The notes beneath the pieces were generated by a model that saw nothing but the letters and a program-made list of their open reading frames with translations, had not been told where the DNA came from and made no database searches. A stretch of 64,000 nucleotides of DNA from Anisus vortex (Eukaryota; Mollusca; Gastropoda; Planorbidae), in assembly GCA_949126835.1 (NCBI GenBank), contig OX421492.1:42013498-42077497 (forward strand), read 5' to 3'. This document shows positions 55,533 through 64,000 of this stretch, piece by piece (the first letter of the stretch is position 1; every line of letters starts with the position of its first letter). Both the position numbers and the translations under genes were made by a program.

Positions 55533-55573
55533 TAGTAAAAGTAAAGTACCCGTCGAACCGAATTGATCCATAT
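55533..55573 (-). mobile_element. SINE tail fragment
   Basis: Only the AGTAAAGTACCCGTCG tail section of the SINE family is present. Confidence 0.6.
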
Positions 55574-56049
55574 GATAAGCATACGTATAATTAATTCTAA
55601 AACACATTTATTTATTTTAATATAGTAATAAACATAAGAAGTTTATATATTGTACTTTATATTGTAATTGTTATGATTATTAGGCATAATATTAAAACAA
55701 ATTAATGCAGGAAATGGTTATTTACACACATGGGCGCCCACGGGGGGGGGGGGGCGAGGGGGGCACTAAGGGTCTTGCCCCGGATCAAGCCCCCCCCCCC
55801 CGGATTGATTGCTAAAAAGGTTTTAGACAAAAATAGACAAACAAATTTTTTATTAAAACATTTATAATCAATTGTTACTACTGCGACTCCTTCCATTGTC
55901 ATATCGATATCATTATCTTTGGGGATGCACCCCCCCCCCCCACCCGATGCTCTACTTTTTACTCCATTCACGTTTCTCTAAACACTATGATGCGTGCATG
56001 AATCATTCCAATACGTATCTCTAGCATCTCTGGAGATAGCTAACTTGGA

Positions 56050-56310
56050 CTAAATGTGGACTATTTGTACCGTCGATAGTGCGTCCTAGCTTTCGCCTGA
56101 AATGGTGCGTCCTAGCCTGTGCTGCACTAGCTATTTGGACTGTCGATAGCACGTCCTATCTTTCGCCTGGAGTGGTGATCCTAGCCTTCGCTGCACTAAC
56201 TATTTGGACCGTCGATCGCACATCCTAGCTTACGCTTGTATATGAGTGTTTTAGCTTCTCCCTGGAGAGTTCTAGGTTTAGCCTTGACTTGTGCATCCTA
56301 GCCTGTGCTG
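56050..56310. repeat. Degenerate tandem repeat, ~90-bp unit
   Basis: Two and a half units built on ATTTGGACTGTCGATAG and GCGTCCTAGCTTTCGCCTG. Confidence 0.75.
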
Positions 56311-56763
56311 CACAGGGAAAGTGGACACATATATAAAGCTGAACCTTTGTTTCCAGTTTTTACTGTTTGCGATACGACTGCTACGTTGAGTTGATTTATA
56401 ATTCGTTTAAAAGTTATTTTAAGTTAATTTCGGAAAATCGTGTGGACTTTTTGTTTGTGTGAAAAGTTTTGGGTAAGCATTTAAAGCAATATTTTAATAA
56501 TTTAAGCCCCAAAAATTAATAACAGAAAAAATTTGTCTGGCAAAAAAATTGATAAAATCCGGCATAATTAGGTTAAGTTTCTGCTGGTGTCGAAAATATT
56601 AAAAAATTAACCGTCGACTTGTTATATCTGATCCTAGCTTCTATTTTGCTCTTGGCTCAAAAACTAAAAAAAAAACATCCAAAGCGAATGGAAATTGTCT
56701 TTGAAGCCGCCGACATAGTTATAAGGTCTCCTTAGAAAAACCGAACGATAGGTAACGATAGGT

Positions 56764-56970
56764 TTGAGCTCAGGGGGGGGGGGCACTCCCAAGCTCTGTA
56801 CGGGCTCAGCCACCCCACGACACGCCGAAGGCGTGGCGTGCCCTTTAAACGGGGGAAGGTCTCCGCAGCCCCGCAGATCGTTCACTGCGGTTCCCACTAA
56901 GGATCAATATCGTGGTGGCTCGCCCGTATACCTGCACTGTCACCCGGTAGCACAAGTCCTATACTATAGG
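56764..56970. mobile_element. GC-rich interspersed repeat, left part
   Basis: Contains CCACTGCGG-like and GTGGTGGCTCGCCCGTATAC blocks shared with 37,960-38,160 and 26,335-26,520. It is split by the LINE and continues at 58,781. Confidence 0.6.
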
Positions 56971-58780
56971 TGATGATGATGATTGTCCATCGCTTGCGGA
57001 GAGGACCATCCTTTGTCAGTGTCATAGTTGCTTATGGGTACGAAGATGGCTGGTGAGGCCTATTCTTGCCCGAAAAAGTTTGCCGCAATGAGGGCTTGGA
57101 TGCGAGGCCTGCTGGCCGGCAGTAGAGGGGCTGTCTTTTCTGGACTTTCTTCGTTGACGTTTTGCATTTGCGACCCTTCGCCTTTTTTCCTCATGAGCTG
57201 ATGCTCCATTGACGGTCATACCTCGCCAAGAGGATCGGTCCTCAGCCAGTCTGTCCCAATTGTTTGGGTCAATTTCCAGATTTTTTAGGGAGGCCTTCAG
57301 GGTGTCTTTATACATCTTCTGCTGCCCTCCTCGCGATCGCTTTCCTACGACTAGTTAGCCATAGAAGGTTATTTTAGGCAGTCGTACTTCTGGCATTGCA
57401 CACAACAATGATGGAAGTGATTTATCTTCATGGCGTGACGGCTATACACGGTCCAGGTTTCACATGCATAGAAAAGAATTGGTAGAACGGCAGCTGAATA
57501 GACTTTTAGTTTGGTTTGCAGCTTAATGCCTCTCCGATTCCAAACATTAGACCGCAGTCTTCCAAAGGAGGAACTGGCTCTGGCTATCCTGAGATTTACT
57601 TCATCGTAGTCTAAGTGTACAGACTGGGAGAGGGTACTGCCGAGGTATGTGAACCTGTCAACATTATTTAGCTTTAGTCCATTTACAGTGATGGGAGGTT
57701 CAGTGTGCTCGCATCCAGGAGCAGGCTGGTGCAAAACCTCGGTTTTCTTGGTTGAGATAGTTAAGCCGAAGTTGGTACATGCCACTGAGAACATGTCCAT
57801 ACTGCGCTGCATGTCTGCTTCCGTGGAGGCTATCAGGGAGCATTCATCTGCAAACAAAAAAGTCCCGTATTGTCTCAATGCGGGTCATATATTTGGCCTG
57901 TAGTCTCCTCAGATTAAACCGCTTACCACCAAAGCAGTACCGGAGTTTGATCCCTACATCACTGTCTTTGAAGGCATCCAAAAGCATGGCTGAGAACATG
58001 AGGCTAAATAGTGTAGGGGCCAAGACACATCCCTGATTTACGCCGTTTGTAACCTGGAAGGGTTCTGAAAAGCTGCCCTGGTCTTGGACTCTGGCGAGCA
58101 TGCCGTTGTGGAGTTCCTGACTATTTCGATGAAGGTGTCTGGGCATCCAAATTTGGCCATGATTCTCCAGAGTCCCTCGCGGCTGACTGCGTCGAATGCC
58201 TTAGTCAGGTCTACAAAAGTGGCGTTGAGAGGTACATGTTGTTCCTGGCATTTTTCTTGCATTTGGCGGGCAGCGAAGATCATGTCAATGGTTCCTCTAT
58301 CCTTCCTGAAACTGCACTGGCTCTCAGGAAATAGACCCTGGTCGAGATGAGCTGTAAATCTGTCTAAGAGTATTCTTGCAAGGATTTTGCCAGCGATGCA
58401 CAGAAGCGATATCCCCCTATGGTTTTTGCATGCTTGCCGATTGCCCTTGCGCTTCTAGAGGTGGGTGAGGGTTGCATCTTTGAATTCTGTGGGACTTTTT
58501 TTTATTCCACATTTCTCAGAACTTGTCCGTGAGTTTTTCAACCAGTTTGTGTCCACCTGATTTAAATACTTCGGAAGGAATGGAGTCAGCTCAAGGAGCC
58601 TTGAACTAGTCAGGAGATCAATGGCCTTTTTTGTTTCCAGCTATGATGGAGGGTCAGCCATTCCCTCATTGATTGCTATCTGTGGCAGTCGATTAATCAC
58701 CTCATCGCTGATGTTAGAGGGCATGTTGAGGACGCAGTTGAAGTGTTCTGCCCATTGAGCCAGAATCTTTTCTTTAGATG
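56971..58780 (-). mobile_element. 5'-truncated LINE with C-terminal zinc-finger-like motif
   Basis: Flanked by CTATAGG at 56,964-56,970 and 58,781-58,787. RT pieces on minus: 58,038-58,283 (ATFVDLTKAFDAVSREGLW), 57,844-58,146 (VNQGCVLAPTLFSLMFSAML), 57,369-57,878 (LFADECSLIAS, FTYLGSTLS). The C-terminal frame 57,022-57,315 ends PHCGKLFRARIGLTSHLRTH, a C2H2-like motif whose first Cys reads Ser. The tail is ATCATCATCATCA. Frameshifts make it inactive. Confidence 0.88.
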
Positions 58781-59040
58781 CTATAGGTACAGGCATCCAG
58801 GCACCGGGTGGTTCTCGAGACGGGGTTACAGCGTCCATTGCTTCCTCCCCACCGAGTCCCCGTGGCCTCTCGGCAGTGAAATGGATCTCGGACCCGTTGC
58901 GGGGGCTGTCACCCATGCGTTCGCCCGCCGGTGTATTCTTAATGGGAACGTATCGTCGGTTTACACACTACGCCACGATGAGGCCCATGGGTACAGTAGT
59001 GCGCGGTCGACAGAAGAAAAGGTGGGAGTAAAATATTAAA
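58781..59040. mobile_element. GC-rich interspersed repeat, right part
   Basis: Resumes with CAGGCATCCAGGCACCGGG, matching the order seen at 13,467-13,488. It includes CGGTTTACACACTACGCC, related to 26,190-26,240 inverted. Confidence 0.5.
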
Positions 59041-59399
59041 GAATGGACCAGGCTGTCCTTCAATGGCGCCCCAAACAGCAGCACAAAATCATGACCAGTG
59101 GCGAGTGATGACACAGGAGTCAACAATGGTCCTCTCAGCGACCAACTCACGGGTTAAGGGATGGGTGATGATGAACAGACCATTTGAATTCAGAAAAAAA
59201 AACTACATGGACATTTAAAATAAGTTATCTATAAAGCGAATAGAATTATTTTAAAAAAAATCATTTTCATTAAAAATCTTATCCAAAAACTATGATCTAG
59301 TTCTTAAATTTAAGCGTAGCTTCAATATTTATTTGTCTAAACATTAAAGTTAAACAAAAAAATTCATTTTATTTTTAAAAAAAAGAATTTATTAAATTT

Positions 59400-59890
59400 T
59401 AAAAAAATAACTGAGCATGCTACTAGCAACTCTCCCGTAAATGGGATGTTTTACACGGGGCATACGTTGCTACTGTCCTACTTGTGGGATGCTTGTTTGA
59501 CACTTGATAAAACGAAGTCAATGTGTTTTTTTTTAATGATTTCTATTGTTATAATTGATAGATAAATGATGAAATTACATATTTCATGTATAATTTTATA
59601 TCAAAATTTAATCATATTTGATAAATGTGTACTTACTTTTGAGAATGTTTTTTTTTGTTCATCACTTTTTACAAGTTGAAAGGTCAAGATCATGTAAATC
59701 TTTTTAAAAGTACAATTTTGTTCGAAAAGCAAAGTTATAATTAAAGTTTGTATATCGTACAATGAAAAAAAAAAAAAAAATAAAAAATAAAAAAAAAAAA
59801 TTTTTGTTTTTATAAGGAATATACGTATTTAAAAGGAATTTTTATTTTACAAAGTGTCCCATAAGTGGGACGCTAGTAGAAAATGGGTTA
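59400..59890. other. Segment with repeated TCCC-TAA-GGGA dyads
   Basis: TCCCGTAAATGGGA (59,432), TCCTACTTGTGGGA (59,477) and TCCCATAAGTGGGA (59,857) are near-palindromes around an AT-rich core. They may be transposon subterminal repeats. Confidence 0.35.
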
Positions 59891-60727
59891 CAACATTACT
59901 AAAAATATTTTGCTCCCTACCCCCACCCCCTAGAAAATTTTCTGCGGGCGCCCATGTTTACACCTGTTTAATCGTACATTTTATACCTCTAATTACATCC
60001 GTAAATGAATACCACAATGTTGAATTTGTATAAAGAAATAATTATTTATAAGTATATTAGTTATATTACAAAATTTAAATTGTTTGGCATCATTATAATA
60101 TCAAATTTCAAAACTTTAATTTAATTAAAGGAGGATAATAATATTATTTCTAATTTGTTTCTTATTTTCTCTTTATAAGAAAAAAATAATGCTAACAACT
60201 TACAATGTATAACTATGAAACGATCAAACTATAAAATTATAGAACATTTATATAAACAACATACGACTAAATAATATATATGTACATATTAAAACATTAC
60301 CTTAACTACCCAGATTGTATAATTACTACGTATTTGTACCATTTAATTGTAGTTTTCTGTCCAAAGCCTTTAACATTAAAAATTTAAAGCAAAATCTCAC
60401 TTAGTCTGAGATCTAAATAGAACAAATTAAAATAAGTGTTAAAAATATACATAGACAAGTAAATTGACATCATAGATAAAAAAAATGATAAAAACCATGA
60501 ATGAATGTGCTAGTTGAGAAATGTAATTTTGTAATTGCTAGACAAGAGAATAATCACAAACATGATCATTCTATTCAATCTAAAACGCTATTAACGATTT
60601 TCTCTATATTGCTCCTTTGCTTTAGGCCTTGTATAAGCACTAAATCAATTAAGTTTCACGTAGAATGATTTAAAAACCGTAAGTTCGGCACAAAATTACC
60701 CGAAGTTTGCCGACCCCTAGACTAGAC

Positions 60728-61555
60728 TATAGAGCGTTCTCAGTGGGCGTGGCTTAGGTTTTTAGTGACGTATTTGTGTAAATATAAGAACCCACTTGAG
60801 GTACAAATGTAACGTGGTGAAAGTGAAGTTGTTCTTTATCATGCGAAATTCACATCTCAATATTTATTATTGGCTATCCTACTCAAAAATAAGGAGGTCA
60901 ATAGTAGTACTGTAGATTAATTGATTAATGTGATTAGGCTAGGGCCGGCTAGACCTATTTACACTTTCAATTTCACTTTATAGGCCTACAATGTTTCGTA
61001 GGCTAGGCTACGATGTCAAGTGATAGTGTTGGTGAATAGGCTATCTAGTCAAATCACTAGTAGGCTCACATCGTCTATGATCTATGTCTATGATAATAAT
61101 AAAATAGCCTATTTTATTTAACATACATAATACAGCTTAAATCTTAATAAGACTGAAAACACAACACATCATTTAAAAAAAGCTCGAGCCTATATGAAAC
61201 TTTATTAATACAGCGGCCATTATTACTTGTACACCATTACAGAAAGTAAACACAAATCACGTGCTTTTTGTCACGTGATTGCAAACGCCCTATTAATACA
61301 GTTAAAATTTCGGTTTTTGTTGACTTTAGTTTCTCTTGGTTTCACACTCACACAAACAACAACTTGTCTCGGTTTTCGTCGATTGCCTCTCTATGTGTTG
61401 TTTCCGGGCCTGGTCCTAAAATCAAGAGACCAATTAGTGAAGTGAATGAAGCGACTTAAAGGTCTTTGAGAGAATGTGGATTCCCCTTTCCAAATAATAT
61501 TATCTGAATTTCTCTATCCCTTCCTCGCCGTTTTCCAAATGCTGAGAAGAGTGTT
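60728..61555 (+). promoter_or_regulatory. Possible regulatory stretch
   Basis: GGGCGTGGC, GTGACGTA (CRE-like) and AAATATAAG (TATA-like) lie within 40 bp at 60,748-60,788. Two CACGTG E-boxes 16 bp apart lie at about 61,259-61,279, in the contexts ATCACGTGC and GTCACGTGAT. No coding exon of the region was identified. Confidence 0.25.
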
Positions 61556-61564
61556 TAGAAAAGT

Positions 61565-62200
61565 GAATGTTAGATGTTCATTTAGATGTTCATTTAGATG
61601 TTCATTTAGATGTTCATTTAGATGTTCATTTAGATGTTCATTTACATGTTCATTTAGATGTTCATTTAGATGTTCACTTAGATGTTCACTTAGATGTTCA
61701 TTTAGATGTTCATTTAGATAATCATTTAGATGTTCATTTATATGTTCATTTAGATGTTCATTTAGATGTTCATTTAGATGTTCATTTAAGATGTTCATTT
61801 AAGATTTTCATTTAGATGTTCATTTAGATGTTCATTTAGATGTTCATTTAGATGTTCATTTAGATGTTCATTTACATGTTCATTTAGATGTTCATTTAGA
61901 TGTTCACTTAGATGTTCACTTAGATGTTCATTTAGATGTTCATTTAAGATGTTCATTTAAGATTTTCATTTAGATGTTCATTTAAATGCTCATTTAGATG
62001 CTCATTTAGATGTTCATTTAGATGTTCATTAAGATGTTCATTTAGATGTTCATTTAGATGTTCATTTAGATGTTCATTAAAGATGTTCACTTAGATGTTC
62101 ATTTAGATGTTCATTTAGATGTTCATTTAGATGTTCATTAGATGTTCATTTAGATGTTCATTTAGATGTTCATTTAGATGTTCATTTAGATGTTCATGTA
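61565..62200. repeat. Minisatellite, 12-bp unit, ~53 copies
   Basis: TTTAGATGTTCA repeated, with occasional one-base length changes (TTTAAGATG) and a 240-bp higher-order similarity between 61,600-61,800 and 61,840-61,970. The Cys-Ser-Phe-Arg and His-Leu-Asp-Val reading frames are by-products. Confidence 0.95.
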
Positions 62201-62243
62201 GCCTTTATTTACAACGAATCAAATTAATTTACATTCCTTCATA

Positions 62244-62344
62244 TCAAACAATTAATTTTATTTGTGACTGCTTCTGTAGATTGCGGATTTCGGCGATTTC
62301 TTTCGGGTGTGTTTTCGTCGAAATCTGAGGTTGAACTGTATTCC
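62244..62344 (-). CDS. Possible terminal exon of a gene extending right (weak)
   Basis: An acceptor-like ACATCAG precedes a 33-codon frame (THPKEIAEIRNLQKQS...) ending in TGA. No homology was recognised. It could equally be unique sequence between two minisatellites. Confidence 0.15.
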
Positions 62345-62377
62345 CTGATGTATCTTTTTTACGTCTCCGTGCCCTCC

Positions 62378-64000
62378 CACACGGTAAATGTTGATCACCA
62401 CACACATCTTGTTGCACGGTAAGTGTTGATCACCACCCAATTCCTCTCTTGTTGCACGGTAAGTGTTGATCACCACCCAATTCCTCTCTTGTTGCACGGT
62501 AAGTGTTGATCACCACACACATTTTGTTGCACGGCAAGTGTTGATCACCACACACATCTTGCTGCACGGCAAGTGTTGATCACCACACACATCTTGTTGT
62601 ACGGTAAGTGTTGATCACCACACACATCTTGCTGCACGCCAAGTGTTGATCACCACACACATCTTGCTGCACGCCAAGTGTTGATCACCACACACATCTT
62701 GCTGCACGCCAAGTGTTGATCACCACACACATCTTGCTGCACGCCAAGTGTTGATCACCACACACATCTTGTTGCACGGTAAGTGTTGATCACCACACAC
62801 ATCTTGCTGCACGCCAAGTGTTGATCACCACACACATCTTGTTGTACGGTAAGTGTTGATCACCACACACATCTTGTTGCACGGTAAGTGTTGATCACCA
62901 CACACATATTGTTGCACGGTAAATGTTGATCACCACACACATCTTGTTGCACGGTAAATGTTGATCACCACCCAATTCCTCTCTTGTTGCAAGGTAAGTG
63001 TTGATCACCACACACATCTTGTTGCACGGTAAATGTTGATCACCACACACATCTTGTTGCAAGGTAAGTGTTGATCACCACCCAATTCCTCTCTTGTTGC
63101 AAGGTAAGTGTTGATCACCACCCAATTCCTCTCTTGTTGCACGGTAAGTGTTGATCACCACACACATTTTGTTGCACGGTAAGTGTTTATCACCACACAC
63201 ATCTTGTTGCATGGTAAGTGTTGATCATCACAAAATTCCTCTCTTGTTGCACGGTAAGTGTTGATCACCACCCAATTCCTCTCTTGTTGCACGGTAAGTG
63301 TTGATCACCACACACATCTTGCTGCACGGCAAGTGTTGATCACCACACACATCTTGCTGCACGCCAAGTGTTGATCACCACACACATCTTGCTGCACGGC
63401 AAGTGTTGATCACCACACACATCTTGCTGCACGCCAAGTGTTGATCACCACACACATCTTGCTGCACGGCAAGTGTTGATCACCACACACATCTTGCTGC
63501 ACGCCAAGTGTTGATCACCACACACATCTTGCTGCACGCCAAGTGTTGATCACCACACACATCTTGCTGCACGCCAAGTGTTGATCACCACACACATCAT
63601 GTTGCACGGTTATTGTTGATCACCACACACATCATGTTGCACGGTTATTGTTGATCACCACACACATCTTGTTGCACGGTAAGTGTTGATCACCACACAC
63701 ATCTTGTTGCACGGTAAGTGTTGATCACCACACACATCTTGTTGCACGGTAAGTGTTGATCACCACACACATCTTGTTGCACGGTAAGTGTTGATCACCA
63801 CACACATCATGTTGCACGGTAAGTGTTGATCACCACACACATCATGTTGCACGGTAAGTGTTGATCACCACACACATCTTGTTGCACGGTAAGTGTTGAT
63901 CACCACACACATCTTGTTGCACGGCAAGTGTTGATCACCACACACATCTTGTTGCACGGTAAGTGTTGATCACCACACACATCTTGTTGCACGGTAAGTG
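62378..64000. repeat. Minisatellite, 35-bp unit, ~46 copies, runs off the window
   Basis: Unit GTAAGTGTTGATCACCACAC plus ACATCTTGTTGCACG. A 38-bp variant with CCAATTCCTCTC appears in scattered clusters, and CTGCACGCC variants are grouped in blocks, showing local homogenisation. TGATCA is a palindrome within each unit. Confidence 0.97.

Larger units (their letters stand above)
55729..59956. mobile_element. hAT-like element with CATGGGCGCCC termini, carrying inserts
   Basis: Ends CATGGGCGCCC and GGGCGCCCATG are inverted, flanked by TTTACACA (55,721-55,728) and TTTACACC (59,957-59,964), 7 of 8 matching. Inside are an imperfect ~90-bp tandem repeat (56,050-56,300), the GC-rich repeat with its LINE, and AT-rich sequence. 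No transposase was recognised. Confidence 0.65.
54038..60719 (+). mobile_element. hAT element expanded by nested insertions
   Basis: Left end CAGGGGCTGGCAACCTAAGG and right end TTTGCCGACCCCTA are flanked by identical 8-bp repeats GACTAGAC at 54,030-54,037 and 60,720-60,727. Same family as 9,047-10,396. Without the inserts it would be about 1.3-1.6 kb. No intact transposase remains. Confidence 0.8.

Noticed and set aside
61476..61815. Cys-Ser-Phe-Arg or His-Leu-Asp-Val repeat proteins
   Set aside because: By-products of a 12-bp minisatellite. Frames on both strands are open for the same reason.

Overview
The window is AT-rich, repeat-laden eukaryotic (metazoan) DNA. It has interrupted genes with GT-AG introns, tRNA-derived SINEs, degraded LINEs, nested DNA transposons and more than a dozen minisatellites. 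The mix suggests a mollusc, most likely a gastropod; that is inference, not proof. Nothing bacterial, such as operons or CRISPR, is present.

The main content is a direct tandem segmental duplication. Copy A runs from the left edge to about 22,810 and copy B from about 27,940 to about 51,050. Each copy holds a complete ten-coding-exon gene on the minus strand for the 11S proteasome activator PA28gamma/REGgamma (PSME3). Copy A (7,144-19,745) encodes 256 residues and copy B (33,814-48,183) encodes 254, the length of human PSME3. Open-reading-frame scans miss both genes because the exons are 33-123 nt. I rebuilt them from splice sites and homology. Both keep the activation loop, an NLS-like basic patch and the C-terminal Tyr. 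Copy B keeps Lys188, the residue that restricts REGgamma specificity. Copy A has Asp there, the kind of change known to turn REGgamma into a broad, PA28alpha/beta-like activator. Exon 8, which carries this residue, differs between copies about three times more than the intron beside it, mostly by amino-acid changes.

The copies have since diverged through insertions and repeat growth. Copy A gained an hAT element, SINEs, a LINE in intron 5 and a 47-bp minisatellite. Copy B gained a Mutator-like element, a MITE within a LINE, 42-bp and 35-bp minisatellites, and a run of exon-3 splice-donor duplicates. Several arrays in one copy are still a single seed unit in the other.

The spacer (22.8-27.9 kb) is minisatellites plus AT-rich DNA. 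The right flank (51-64 kb) holds a 36-bp satellite with higher-order structure, a four-level transposon nest (54.0-60.7 kb: hAT, then hAT, then a GC-rich repeat, then a LINE), a possible regulatory stretch near 60.7-61.3 kb, and 12-bp and 35-bp minisatellites running to the window edge.
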